From positions 109,156,829 to 109,220,828 of the forward strand of contig JARYHS010009186.1 of NCBI GenBank assembly GCA_031002005.1: a stretch of DNA of 64,000 nt. Reading direction: 5' to 3'. Both the position numbers and the translations under genes were made by a program. How positions within the stretch are numbered: position 1 is the stretch's first letter; every line of letters begins with the position of its first letter. Below are positions 22,195-34,829 of this stretch, one piece after another. The notes beneath the pieces were generated by a model. The model worked only from the letters and a program-made list of their open reading frames with translations, was not told the origin of the DNA and ran no database searches. Origin of the DNA: Vandiemenella viatica. Lineage: Eukaryota; Arthropoda; Insecta; Orthoptera; Morabidae.

Positions 22195-24083
22195 CTAGGA
22201 TAGTCAACCTTTTCTACCTACCGCCCACTTTTGTATCTCTGTTAGTAGTAAAATTGTCTAACGGCGCACCGGTTCCACAATAATAATGGTTTATAAAGTA
22301 GGGATGTAGCTTCATGAAATATATAAATCAGTTACAGGAAGTTAAACAAATAATAATAATTACTTATCAATAGGATTCGGATCTTTATGACAAAAAATAG
22401 AGAAATATGCAGGCAAATATGACCTTAAAAATGGTTAAATATGACCTAAAAATGATAAAATATGACCAAACTCTTGAATTTACTATACCGGTACATCAAA
22501 AGATGTTTAATTATACATCATTTATTTTATGTAGTAGTGTCGCTTTCATGTAAACAGCATAATTTGCTTCCGTGCAGTCACTGCACCATTGGGAAGTTAA
22601 ATTTTGAATTGTTTTGTTGAAGTCGCTTTAATTTCAAATAATTTCCAGAACAGAACTCTTCCATCTGTACTAGTCTCTAAATTCCCTTACGTAACTTCGC
22701 ACTTTCCGAAAATTTTACTTTCGGCATGGCGGTAGGTCAACTCACTGATCCACTGCAGATTTAAAGATGGCTGAGGATATTTTATTGAGATATTGACTGA
22801 AGCGGATCTACACTGGGATGCTTCTGCTGCATTGTCGTGGCGGGCGGAACAATACGTTTAGAGAGTGACAATAACGTATAACTTTAATTCTTGACTGGTG
22901 AACTCTGAACACAAATTAGTACCCCCCCCCCCCCCCAACCTGCATAGCAGAAGTACAGTTCTGTGAATAATTATCTTAATTTCTTCTCATTTATATCTAG
23001 TGAATTCTCGGTACTATTAAAAAACTAACAGATTTTTCCCTAAAATATGACCATTTGACCATAAATATTATAGAAATATGACCAAAACTAGAAAGATGGT
23101 CTGAATATGCATTTATACGCTATATAAAATATATTTAAATACAATCAGAAACTTTGAATAAATGTTTAATTCAGCATTTCAGCACAAAAATAAGGCAGGA
23201 AAATAATTTGACTTTAACTAAAGATTCGAACCCTACTTATCAAATACTTTACGTTAGACCTTCGCTAAGTTTGGTATAAAAATATTTAATTTAGTTAAAT
23301 CGACATTTTATTTATATTTTTCGTACATAGACGCATGTAATCTGTGTGAAATTACATTAAATTAATTAATCTATTAATTAGATCCCTGAGGCTGATGCTA
23401 TGAAACTAAATACTGGATATGTGGCCCAATTTTTGTAAGGAACAAACGAAGGTACCCTCTTTCGTAAAAAAAATCCTGCTGTTTCTTTCTTTTGTCATAA
23501 TAAACAGAACTAAACCCTAATTTCACGAGACAGGGAAATATATCAATAAACTGATTATCATTTTCCACATATTTAGATATAAGACGGGCATCTATTTTGC
23601 CACTGGTTTTCATAACCACTATTATGGAATTTCTTCAACATATTTAATTTCTTACGGTCTTGTTGGTAAGCTCTATCAGTCTCTTCAATATTTGCTGTAA
23701 AAGAATACACCTTCCATTTCAAAACATTTTTAAACCGTTTTTCATGTCAAATTTAAGTTTTGTTGAGATGAGTAGTGAATCTTGAAATATGGTGCGGAGT
23801 TATAATATCTTTTAAAGAAGATAATTTAGGAAACTCATAAAATTTTCTTTACAATACATTGTAATGAAGTAATTCAAGTTTGACAGTAAATAATGACACA
23901 ATATTTCGGCAACGTATAAATGTTTTACTAACTCTTTGAAGCTACAAATTTATGTCATTAATAGTTTTGATTTTTAGAAAAAAAGTCATTTAAAGTAAAA
24001 AAAAAATCCTTCTGTTTCCGAAAAAAAAACTTGCCACCCACCATGAAAGCTGGAACACCCAGGGGCTAAGGTGACAATCACTG
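22195..24083. mobile_element. hAT-type element, outer member of a nested pair
   Basis: Bounded by the 8-bp duplication ATCTAATG at 22187-22194 and 24084-24091. The ends are imperfect inverted repeats: left CTAGGATAGTCAACC, right reverse complement CAGTGATTGTCACC. This is the CAG..TCAACC pattern known from hAT elements. No intact transposase is seen. A 73-codon frame on the minus strand at 23398-23619 may be a remnant. A second hAT (22371-23235) is inserted in it, so the outer element is about 1015 bp without it. Confidence 0.8.
22371..23235. mobile_element. Non-autonomous hAT-type element nested in the outer hAT
   Basis: 865 bp, flanked by perfect 8-bp duplications CTTATCAA (22363-22370 and 23236-23243). 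The TIRs TAGGATTCGGATCTTTA and TAGGGTTCGAATCTTTA (right end reversed) agree at 15 of 17 positions. Subterminal regions at both ends carry several copies of AAATATGACC, as expected for transposase-binding repeats. There is no coding capacity. A poly-C run lies at 22921-22936. Insertion into the outer element dates it as younger. Confidence 0.92.
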
Positions 24084-24329
24084 ATCTAATGCATACTTAA
24101 ATCTGTCAATATGATCAGTCAATAATGCGTTATTGGGGGAAATCATTCCTAAGCAGTTTGCGATCTCCATCAACTCACCTATCACCGGTGCACAAAATAC
24201 ATTGAGGGTCTTCTCCAAGAGCTTCTGTCTAAATGAGAACACCGCAGGCGAGCCTCGTACTAATTGCCGTTCCACACGGCATTACATTACCTTCAATCTT
24301 GACGTGAAGCTGGTACTTGTCAGCAGCTC

Positions 24330-24720
24330 GACAAACGTCCACTTTACTGCAGAGTGGCCGCTGCTCGCATCCCCCGCTTTATGGGACAGGTTCGCCGCAG
24401 ATAAATCTTGCTAGGCGACGAGTGCTGCGAGCTCTTTGCTTTTACGAGACCTCTCTGACCGACCTCAAGACGGTTCTCCGCCGGTAATTGTTTCGCTATG
24501 AGCAACATGGCTCCTGTGTGTGTGTTTGTGTATCCGAGGAGTGCCTTCCGCGTCATGCCTGTTACCGACCGTCTGCGTCCGAGGCGTAAATTCACTTAAC
24601 GGTGCCCTCGCAGTTGATTTACGGTTGCCCGGTGCGTTTGTCTTCATCTTTATATGCGCGTCGGGCAAGGTTCGCTTGCATTCGCCGCAGTTACGGCAGA
24701 GATATTTTAACTTGTAAATG
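24330..24720. other. GC-rich block, possible conserved non-coding element
   Basis: GC- and CpG-rich sequence with overlapping short frames on both strands but no recognisable domain. It contains CGGTAATTGTTTCGC and TTTATATGCGCG. A promoter, non-coding exon or enhancer are all possible. Confidence 0.28.
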
Positions 24721-25019
24721 ATCTGTCGGTGGACAGTTACGACTCCGAGGAAGGGGTAGTGGGGGTGCTACTTAAGGCGCGCAGTTCTCCGTGAAGGTCG
24801 GATAGACTATAACGTCTGTCGTAACAGCTGCGAAGTACCTTCACCACTCTTTGTTCTTGCCTACTGAGCTCCAAGTAGCCGATACATAACGATATAGTTT
24901 GTATTTATTGTTCTCTCTGTTGTTCGGTTTTGTTGAGGCGTGTTGAGGTGACCACCAATTCTGTCTTATATACCCGGAAACTCAGTCAGTTGGGCCACAA
25001 AAGAAACCCCCCCCCTCTC

Positions 25020-26090
25020 CCCCCTGTTGTCAGTCTCTCTACTGGTTTGATGTAATCCTCCATCCCTTCCTATCTTGCGCCAACTTCTTCATCTCAACCC
25101 TACAACCCACGTTCTCACTTATCTGCTTCACATATTCTATATTCTAACATTGTGTACCTCTACAGTTATTTCCTTCGACTGTTGCCTCAACTAACAAATT
25201 AATCAATCACGCATGTCTTAAAATGTGACTCTCCAACCTGTCTATTCGTCTTGTAAGACTCTTCCGCAAACTTCTTTTCTCACCCACCAATACCAAAACA
25301 GGTTCATTTCGTACTTAATCTGTCCACTTAATTTTCAGCATCTTTATATAGCACCACATTTCAAATGCTTCAATTTACTTTTTCTGATATTCCTAAAGTC
25401 CATGATTCGCTGTGCTCCACACATAGATCTATAAGTAGATCTTTCTATGTCCTATATCAATGTATAAAACTAAAAAGATTTCTCTATTTCATAAAGGCTC
25501 TTTTTGCTAGTGCTGTTCTGCTTTTAACATCATTTTGGCTTCGGCCATCAGTTGCAATAGTATTTCCCAAGTAGCAGAATTCACTTACATTTCCTATCGC
25601 ATCCTATTTTTATATTTAATTTACTATTTATTTTCATCATTTTTGTCTTTCTTTGATTCATATTTAGTCCAAAATCTTCCTTCAGTATTTTGTTCATGAC
25701 AGTCAGTAACTTCTCAATATCCTCAGCCTTTTCTGGTAACAAAACAGTGTCATCAGCAAATAGTAGCATACTAATTTTTTCTCCTTGAAAACTTATGCCA
25801 CATTCAATTCATTCTTTCACTTCCTTTATTGATTCTTCTACATATAAGTTGAATATTAAACTGGATAGACTACAACCTTGCCTCACCCCCTTTTTAAATG
25901 ATACAATTCTGTCATGAGCCTCCACTTTTCTTATAGCCACTTGAGTCTTACATAGATTATAAAGTATTCTTCTATCTCAATACTTTACACCTGACATCTT
26001 TAAAATTTTGAACATCTTGTCCCAGGATATTTTATCAGAAGCGCTTTCTAAATCAAAAAACACTATGAATGTATTTATGTTTTCCGTGAT
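25020..26090 (-). pseudogene. 5'-truncated LINE with reverse-transcriptase remnant
   Basis: On the minus strand broken frames read KKGVRQGCSLSSLIFNLY and then LLFADDTVLL, the classic reverse-transcriptase blocks with the FADD catalytic core. They continue into a C-terminal part and end near 25020 in a hairpin-forming GTCAGTCTCTCTACTGG. The same 3' end occurs in the copy at 39165-39858, so the two belong to one family. Numerous stops and frame changes show decay. The 5' break is near 26090. Confidence 0.82.
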
Positions 26091-26449
26091 CCACCGTTAG
26101 AGTATTAATCTTAAGTTTAGAACCTCCTGTAAGCATGAAATGAAATGTTCTTATCCCGGCATGTAGATGGTATTGCTATAAAGGTATTTCAAAGTAAGCG
26201 GATTTTTTATATATTGTTGAAATAAATAAAATTGAATATAGTGCAATCATGAAATTCCTCGTTTTTTGACAGCTTATCGCCAAAGGAACTCCATCTATAA
26301 TTGATAAAGGAGTATACCCATTTTCAACAGTTAATAAATACATAGGTGTCTGAATTATGAACATGGTGGTCATCCATCTGTTGAAAATGTTCGACGCAAA
26401 GGATGACGAAAAACTGTAACCACAGCAAAACTTATTTACTTACTTTTTC

Positions 26450-27230
26450 GTGTCCGGAACTAGAAGTCTCTCATCCTAGTATTAAGCAATGTCAAATGCT
26501 TCTTTCTTGTTAGTCCAAGGGTCGTCGGAAGTACAGGTGACAGGAAAATTTTTGCAGACGAGCAGGTGTTTCATAGTTTGTGTTATCGCAATCATTAATA
26601 TGTATAAGATCCTACCTTCATAGCTTGGTTTTTACTGGATCCAAATTTGTCCTAATGCGTTTCTGTGTTCTCCATACCTCCCAGTTTAGTGATGAGCCAC
26701 TGGGAATTTCCTCTGTTGCCGGGTTGTCGGGTGGTGGTTTTTCCAGAGGTGTGTTCACAAACCTACTTCGTGAACTGAACCTCCCGCCACCATTTTACAG
26801 TACATGAATGGGATGGCGTTCGTCAAAGATTTTTGAACTTCTCCGTATATTCAATATTTCTAGGGGGAGCGGGTCTTACATCAGCTGTCCTTTGGAAATC
26901 ATCCAATGGAGTACATTTCATACATACTGCAACTAGCTACATATCTCACGGGCGCTTATATCCACCTTCCCAGCGCGGGGTGATTTAGACCACACTGGGA
27001 TGTCATATTCAGCAGTAGAGAAGCATAGCGCTTAAACGGTGGCTTTCATAATTGTTGGTTTGGCACCCCACCTTTCTCAGGACGTTATCTCTAGTGGCAA
27101 CTTTGAGGCGGGTCTTACTGCTTTGGTGCTTATATGGCAAGGAACGGTCATGTGAACTCCTAGGTGGATTGGCTTTTCTGATTCTATTCCATACCTGAAA
27201 ACAACGAGAAGCTGCACAATACACTGTTGG
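26450..27230 (-). pseudogene. Decayed LINE C-terminal region (different family)
   Basis: Minus-strand frames read ATRDNVLRKVGCQTNN and, after a frame change, a stretch like LLLNMTSQCGLNHPALG, then WRTQKRIRTNL. This resembles the post-RT region and the C-terminal Cys-rich module of CR1/I-like LINEs. Many stops are present. It is separate from the LINE at 25020-26090 because it shows no shared 3' end. Confidence 0.55.
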
Positions 27231-27419
27231 ACTATCGGTGATTTAAGGTGAATGACAAACCTGAGGCCATATACTTCTTTCTTGTGAGTCGTTCGGGGTA
27301 TGAGAAAGTTTTGTCACCATTCCTAAGTGCTGATCATGAAAAATGTATAAATGACTTTTTTAACAATGTTTGAGCCGTTTTAATAAGTAACCTATCAAAT
27401 TTCTCTCCCAATTTGTTTT

Positions 27420-27545
27420 GTATGGATGAGATTTGAAACCACCACTACAAACCAGAAAAGAACAGCGAATCAGTGGGTCAAAGCCGATGGTTATGCACCA
27501 AAAAGGGTGAAGTCTATTTGATCTGCCACGTTTGAATAATTTAAA
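27420..27545 (+). pseudogene. Mariner transposase fragment
   Basis: A plus-strand frame reads TTTTNQKRTANQWVKADGYA followed by PKRVKS. This resembles the central mariner transposase segment preceding the second catalytic Asp. No other transposase block is recognisable around it. Weak, short evidence. Confidence 0.4.
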
Positions 27546-27559
27546 CGATTGTTAAGGAA

Positions 27560-28930
27560 GCATTCAATACAAATTTCACATCAGAATCAAATACAATATG
27601 AAAATGGAAAAAAAAGTTGCTGAAAGTGGTTAGTCCACATATTTCCTATACACGGTGTTCTTCTAAAAGACGTCACCAAAAAATGCTACGAAATATCTAT
27701 GATGGATCCAGTTTAGGTTGAGATGGTATCCACATGCTGCCCAGTTTCATTAGAAATAGAAATTTAGTCTGAGATAAAACGTGTATGTTGATTCTAGAAG
27801 GAACGATGTGACGTCGGGAATACACAGATTTTTTTTTATTCCTAATTTTGGTTTTTGTATAAGCACCACATAGAAACGTAAATTTTGCTTCACTAATAAT
27901 TTGAAAAAATCTCAGTATATTAGTCAACATATTCACTAGATGATCTTTCTCAAATAGACTTATTCCATTCATTAATAAAGTTCTTCAAAGCGGTCCCCTT
28001 TATTACCTTTGAAATGAACACAGCGTTTTTTGTCAATGCAAAGATTCTTTCCTGGGACGCATTCACGGAGATATTCAAAAGATCTGAACGCAAATCTGGT
28101 TTATTAGCATTATAATTTTGAAAAGCATAATTTAATTTGAGATCAAATGAAGTCTGTCAAGCAAATTGTGTTAAAGTTCTTGGGCACTCTATGTCTTATC
28201 AGCAGTGACGGGCTGAGAGAAAACTATCCGGCAGAATGAAATATGCTTTGAAGACTAATGGAAATAAAACACCAGAGGAGAAAAGGAAACTACAGCTCAT
28301 ACAGTGAGCACGGATTTTTTTTCTTTTGAAGACAGTGGATATAGTCCAAAGTTTTAGAAATCATGAAGTTTCCAGAAAGATTTCATAAGACATCTTAACT
28401 TTGAGATCATGTACACCAAATATCTCGCTGACACCACAAAGCGATAAAAGCATTTCTATGTTCGGTAAAAACCGGATTCAGTTGATGGCCCGGTAACTGA
28501 AACATCGATTTACATGGGTTTTGCGAAATCATTTCAGGCAAATGATGAAAGGGGTAAGTGGTACAGTGGTTATTCGTTCAATCACCGATTCTTCACCTAA
28601 ATTATGAGTCAAAACTCAGTGCTTCTGGGGTGATAGCAAACCTGATTGTTAATATTTCCAATTTACTTGCACCGTCAAATGAAAGTCACAGTGGCAAGAA
28701 ATCTGAATTTCTCTATTTTCAGCTAGTGTCGTTCCTTTTAAAAACACTAGCGATATCATGAAGGAAATTTACATTATGCTAAGGAGTATTAATTGTCCCT
28801 TCACTTCATTTATAAATGCTTATGACTAACACGCTCTACTTATGGCCCAGACTGCTAATTGGTTTCGACAGTTTTTGGCGTTCGATAATGGATTAATTAT
28901 CACATAAGAGTAGCTGCTTGCAGCCCAGTT
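27560..28930. other. AT-rich interval without a supported gene
   Basis: Only short unsupported frames are seen. Confidence 0.5.
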
Positions 28931-28937
28931 TTCGGAA

Positions 28938-28973
<36 letters not shown>

Positions 28974-29022
28974 CATTCGGCGCGAGATCGCACGGGCCTC
29001 CCATCACTGAACGTTAAAAAAA
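28938..29022 (-). mobile_element. 3' fragment of a retroposed repeat with A-tail
   Basis: A T run of about 35 nt (the A-tail on the minus strand) is joined to a short GC-rich stretch (GGCGCGAGATCGCACGGGCC). This is the layout of a strongly 5'-truncated SINE or LINE copy inserted on the minus strand. Confidence 0.5.
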
Positions 29023-29285
29023 AATATGTTACATTTATTGGAAAATATCTGTTGGGCGTTTTCAATAACAATTTTCTTTTATGAAAATGCCACTGACCGA
29101 ATTAAAATTGTTAACTATTAACTGCTTTAACTAAAGTGTAAAATTAGGTGCAACTTGCTCTGTATGTCAAGACCTAAGGGGGGGGGAGTCAAATAATTTA
29201 ATCTCTTATGTCATTTTTTCCAGCGTTCTCGCAGTCAGAGACTTATGACAGTCGTTTATAATTAAGCAGCAAACTACGTGAATGT

Positions 29286-29544
29286 CACCGAGATGGGAAG
29301 AGGCCAATATTGGCCTCATACCTATCATTCGGGAGGACCGGGGTTAAACTCGGTTCGGCCATCCTGTCTGAGGTTTTCCGTGGTTTCCCTCAGACACTTA
29401 GGCGAATGCTGGGATGGTTCCCTACAAGGCCACGGCCGACCTTCCATCCCCCTTCCCTCCCCGTAGTAGTAGATTGGCTGTAAAGAGTCCCCTATGACTC
29501 TCCAGCAGCCCGCCTCCCAGCCTTCTGCTGGGAGGAATGAAATC

Positions 29545-29582
<38 letters not shown>
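29286..29582 (+). mobile_element. Complete SINE with 10-bp target duplication
   Basis: The degenerate tRNA-like head contains GGGGTTAAACTCGGTTC around the box B position. A body shared with other copies follows (GAGGTTTTCCGTGGTTTCCC, GCGAATGCTGGGATGGTTCC). Near the end is a hairpin CCTCCCAG..CTGGGAGG, then an A-tail at 29547-29582. ACGTGAATGT flanks at 29276-29285 and 29583-29592. Confidence 0.9.
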
Positions 29583-29584
<2 letters not shown>

Positions 29585-31077
29585 GTGAATGTGAAAATGA
29601 ATTACTATCCTGCATTTACCGAAATCCGCAGAATTCTTAAATGTAAAGGTTATATGGTTTGTCGACTGTCTACAGTTACGTGGAAGGTATGTTGAGTAGA
29701 AGCTCCGCATTCCCTATTCGACCGTTGGTAGTAGAAGGAGTTGTGACGCAGTCAGCGCAGCGTTCCGGACATTGTTTTGATAACAGGCTGAGCGATCCTG
29801 GGGAGCCATCCCCAATTTTCAGCTTCGAAAAAAACCCTCTGTTTCATAGGGGATCAAATCCCTGTGATCCAGGCCGCAGTCATACTTTCTACCGCCTGAT
29901 CTACGCAACCCCCCACTCAGAAAATTGTTTCCATGACTATCCACTACAGGCCATGTAATGTTGACATCATCAGTTCTTCAAACAGCGTCTAGACATTAAG
30001 CGTTCTTTAGTTATGACGAAAATTAACATGTTCCTATACCTGAATGTACTGACCTTTTATGTTTCATTGCAGAGAAGTAGGAAATAAAGACAGATAGAGC
30101 AGATACCGTCATAAAGTATCGACGCCGCCCGGGAAAAGTTGATGCTGTTTGACAGACGATATATCTATGTCTGTATCGTTCGAAGCTTTATCTAGGCTCT
30201 GGGCATTAAAATTATGTAACCAGGAAATACGTCTGTTCTATACGGTCCATCGTGAACAAAACTGCTACTAGATTGTTTGTTTCAGAGCAACCGTTGTAAC
30301 ACATTGTGAGTCTCATCGAAAAGAAAATCTGCCACAGTGGTAAACAAGGATCCAGTCTCCTTACAACTTTTTAAGTGTTATCAAACGTATCGATACAGAA
30401 AGAACTCTGTCAGAATTTGATCTATTGTTCTCAGAATGCTGACATCTCCTCAATCTATTGAACTGTTAACCTTGAGTTTTTCATATCCAACTCACGTATC
30501 TTGTCCATATTTTTGTGGGTGACTGCTTCCAATGACCTTCTTAAGGGATTATATTCATTGATGTTAATATTCAGATGCTTAGTTTTTAAGTGTGATACAG
30601 AGAGTGTTCCACATTATCCCCATGAATGTCCTTTTATGACACCACTGTCTTACACAAATGCGTATAAAAGATAATATTTATTTCCCCAAAAGTCTGTTTT
30701 ATCCTGCTACAGGCTGCGTCTGTTTCATCTATCATCATTTACTTTTCAACTTCTTCGCATTATTTATTCATGCTGCCACTTTTCTTAGGCTTCTTGCATT
30801 TCCTGCTTATTTTATTTCTAAAGTATATGTACTCCTCTGTTTCTGCTTAACCTGGATATTTTTGTACTTTCTTCTCTGATCCATCAACTCCAAAAAAAAC
30901 ATTTATGTGCTCAAAATAAAACCAGAATAAGGCTTTTTCATTTCCTGCTAGCATAAATTAGCTTTCACTTAAATAATTATTTTCTCAAGTATTTAGTTTT
31001 GGAAATATTTCAAAGTACAAGCTTACATCATCTACCCTGTATATAAAATGTGTGTATGTTTGTTTCAGCGTCACTCC

Positions 31078-31560
31078 TACCAGCTGGGTTGATTTTGATT
31101 AAACTTGGAGCATGTTTCCCATTTCCGTCTGAATACACTTTAGGAATAAATCAACTCCATCCCAACCTCTTCTGGGTAGAATAAGAATGAGTCATTTAAA
31201 TACATATCCCAAACAGAGAAATTGGTATCAAATTTTGATTTAAATACTTCAATCTGTCAAAATAAAAATATATTGAGATTAAATGCTCTATAATCAACAC
31301 AATAGGATGATAACAACTTCCAAGGGATACAGGAATGCTCCCGAACTTCCTAATACGTTTTGGTACGATTTGAAAACGGCTGACGATTCTGGTGAAACTT
31401 GTACATTTTTTCTCATTGCTGGGCTAAAATTACGGCAGGGGGTGTCAATTATTTAAATACATATAAAAAGTGGACCAACTTACATTAAATTTGATTCACT
31501 TGTTTCAACCTGTCATAATAAGAATATAGTTGGGTAAAATATTTTCTAATCATCCTCTAA
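31078..31560. repeat. Diverged tandem duplication, period about 257 bp
   Basis: The segment from about 31194 (ATTTAAATACATAT) recurs at 31451 with matching downstream words (AAATTTGATT, AATCTGTCA / AACCTGTCA, ATAATCA). The upstream part also recurs loosely (GATTTTGATTAAACTTGG against GATTCTGGTGAAACTTG). An old local duplication or repeat-internal structure, and no gene. Confidence 0.5.
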
Positions 31561-31779
31561 GGACGATAAGACTATGTTACTGACACAACAATTCTCATTT
31601 TTCTGATAAGTAGAAGACTGGGAAACGTGAAGTACTCCGTTACTAAGTGGTAAACCTGAAGCTCTAAAATAACAGGTAGGTGTATAGCTTATGTTTTTAT
31701 TGTATTTCATTTTCATAAATCCCTTGCCCGTATAGAGTAAATTATGTGAAAATAATCTGTGCAATATTCTGTAAGGAAT

Positions 31780-32220
31780 ACCACTACGGAGTCTCGAAAC
31801 GAATTCTCCAAGAAAGAAACACGGAACTTGCATCGTTGCTGCTTTATTTTCATTTTCGCAAGAAGGCAGGCTGCCTGACAATCGCACAAAAACAGCTCCA
31901 CCGAAGTACCGGCGATACGTTTAAAAAGCGACCGAGGCGGCAGTAAATGTCTGGAGACCGGTAACCCGTCGTAATGACTGCGCAAGTGGATCCACTTGGA
32001 AATGCCAGTTGTTACGTTATGGCAACTTGAAAAAGCTATAGAGCCCAATTTAGAGGTCGGAGGGAAATGGACGGGCCAGTCCGCCTGGCCGAGGCTTAGG
32101 GAAATATGCCCATAAAATCATTCTTGTCCGGTTTAATGGCCTCTCCCGAGAGAAGAATCCACTCCCCGCCCCGCTCTGCCCAGGCGCCTAACATGCCACC
32201 TGTAACCACCCTTTCCTGTC
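31780..32220. other. GC-richer block, possible conserved non-coding element
   Basis: The block has higher GC and CpG than its flanks. It includes CCCATAAAATCATTC and GGTTTAATGGCCTC, words with homeodomain-like cores, and no domain-bearing frame. The overlapping frames at 31546-32048 and 32106-32294 have no recognisable motif. Confidence 0.28.
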
Positions 32221-32639
32221 GATATGACCTCCAGTTGGTCCGCTATTCACTGGAATATCATATTTACCTTCAAGAGGATTCAATTTTCAGGTAATACGGG
32301 ACGTGTTCAAACTTCAGTTATAACTATGTATTTATTGGAAAAGTAACATACGATGGGTGATCACTGATCAGTTTACAAGGCTGATTTTACTGCAGTGTCA
32401 TCCGCTACAGAGAAATCAGAGTGTGCAGAAATTCTAAGACGTGCGATTGGCAAAAGTATAGTTTCGGCCACCAGTCACCTACAGTGTTCGTTGCAGGTAA
32501 ACACAAATGGCGACTCGTTTAGATAATACACTCAATTATTCGATTTCTGTAGGTCAAACATCTAATTGCTGCTGAAATTCAGCGGCAGCTGCTGAGTTTG
32601 CGGATAAACTGTAATGTCTCGTCAGCATGTCGCAGAATT

Positions 32640-33020
32640 GTGTTGAAAGTTGCGGCCAGTAGAGAAAATGTCACCGACGACGATCGCAGTTGAAGGGGTT
32701 TCGCTTGGACATACCGACCACCATCTATGGACCAACCCGGACCTCGCTCCAGGCGACTTACACCTTTTTCCTCTCTTGAAGGAACACCTAGGAGGCCGAA
32801 TATTCGTTTCAGACGAGGAGGTGAAATATATCGCGCCAATGTGGCTGAACGCGTAAGGACAGGATTTTTACCAGGAGGGAATGTTCAAACTCAATACACC
32901 AAGCGACAAGTGCTTAAACCGATATAGAGACGATGTCGAAAAATGACCCAATGTAGCTCGTACTATCAGTTGGCTGTATTAAATACAATGTACGCGTTTT
33001 TCTACAGGCTTTTTAAGCTT
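32640..33020 (+). pseudogene. Mariner transposase C-terminal fragment
   Basis: The plus strand reads NPDLAPGDLHLFPLLKEHLG, the block with the last catalytic Asp of mariner transposases. It continues as FVSDEEVKY, then after a stop as QDFYQEGMFKL and DKCLNRYRDDVEK, the family C-terminus. The N-terminal half and the first two catalytic residues are absent or unrecognisable. Decayed and truncated. Confidence 0.8.
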
Positions 33021-34010
33021 AGTTTCTGATTACTCCTCACAATACGATTTGAAAATTCAGTCTATATACATCCAGTTGTAGTAGTCCCAACTTTCGTATT
33101 TCTTGAGGGGACGGGGAGGGGGGGGGTGGATGGCGGCAAACGTTTCCAAATATCGAGATGCAGTTTATTCTCTACATACTCAACATCTTTGGATTGTTTG
33201 GAACGAAATCAGTCACCTTAAAAGTAAACACCTTACAACTGCCTGTTATTTAAATTGAATGTTGGATCATTTTTGTGCAATAGAATTCCCTTTCGAGTAC
33301 AAAGCAGCTGTACCATATTCGAGTCGACCAAAGATTAAGTTTGGTAGAACCGTCTGACCGGTTGAAGACTCTTTGAAGGATTCAACACAGATGGGATACG
33401 AGTATTGTATCGCAGAACGAAGAAGACAGCAAGATTAGCAAGATACGAAAAGAATTACAGTATGAAGATGAAAGAGATATATTACTTCTGAATTTAAGAA
33501 AACGAACAATAGAATGAGTGATAATATTTTTAAAGGTCATACAAATAAAATAAGTGGTTGTTGCATCTAGTATATCGTAGCCAGATAGTTACAACCTTAT
33601 ATGGATGTCACGATACTCATAAATGCAATTATTTTAGTCGTGAATGGAGACGAGGAGAAGATAGTAGTTTAATCCATATAATACTTGTTTTTGTATTGGT
33701 GAGTGATGAATATGGACGAATAATCTGTACTAGCATTTTCTTGCTCCTTTGCTAGCACAAACGTTGGTGTGTGCAGAGCTATGCGTTTGCCTTTTGTTTT
33801 TCTTCTAGTTACAAAGCATATGAGCTTGTATGGTAGTATATTTTTAATTTTTACTATAAAATAAAATCCACAATTTCATGAGCATATTGGTATGTTAAAC
33901 TTTGATGTAATGATTTCATTTGCAGTTTCCGTGTGTTGTAATATAATACATGTCAGAAAACTGTAGAAAACTAAAAGTTACATAGTCAGAAACCAATAGT
34001 AACAGAAACC
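33020..34010. other. Intergenic AT-rich stretch
   Basis: No supported feature besides a short G run near 33115-33127. Confidence 0.5.
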
Positions 34011-34145
34011 AATGGTCCGCCAGTATGGCTCGGTGCGTCAAGGACACGGGAAGTACTACGGAATCAGCCTCGATCCCTAGTCCCCGCGTACCCGGCCTTC
34101 GTAATTGCGTTTTGTAGGTGATTTCCCTCAGTCATCTAGGCGAAG
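34010..34145 (+). mobile_element. SINE fragment (plus)
   Basis: Carries diverged SINE words (GCTCGGTGCGTCAAGGAC, GTGATTTCCCTCAGTCATCTAGGCGAAGG) matching the body of the copy at 29286-29582. It is truncated on both sides. Confidence 0.55.
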
Positions 34146-34499
34146 GCTACTCAAACTTCTGGCTCTGCGTACCCCCTATAAAATTTCTTAGGTAATAGTG
34201 AAAGCCCTTAAAAAAATTGTTTTTTTTTTCTTTAAAAAAAAAAAAAAAAAATAAGGATTTTTATTTTACAAAAGTAATGCAGTGGCAAAGGAGCACAACG
34301 TTATTAATTAATGTGATTGATGGGCTTGTTTCATCCTGCAGGTTGAGTCAATTACAGAGTATTTTGCTCATGTTCAGTCTCAATTCACCATTGAACGTGT
34401 TGAAATTCGAGACAGCTAGTCAGTCGCCATAACGTAAATCTTGTTGCGAACCCCCTGCGATCAACCCCAAGGGGTTCGGGTATCTCGCTTTGAGAATCC
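34146..34499. mobile_element. Possible non-autonomous hAT-type element
   Basis: The left side reads CTACTCAAACTTCTGG and the right side, reversed, CAGGGATTCTCAAAGC. Both resemble hAT-type ends with TCAAA cores and both are followed by stretches of CCCC/GGGG. I found no matching 8-bp duplication, so borders are approximate and the call is tentative. Confidence 0.35.
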
Positions 34500-34829
34500 C
34501 TGAATTTTGAGCTGCAGGCTCCATCCCTTTTGGTGTACCGCCCCCTTTAAAAAAATTACTCACTGCCCACTTTCCGAAAATAAAAATAGCTATCGCCCCC
34601 TTTTCTAGAAAAAAACCTCGCCGATTTCCCTTTATAGTATTAATAATGTTGGTGTATTATTCAGTTTTATTAATAAATACATATTATGAAAAATATTATC
34701 AATTACATCGGATAGCTTGGTGATATTGCAAATAATTTTTCGATATATGGTTCCTTATTGGTCATCAGCTATTTTTAATTGCCTCAGTATCTTTTTTAAC
34801 CTAATAAATTGCTGACTATATTAAATCGT

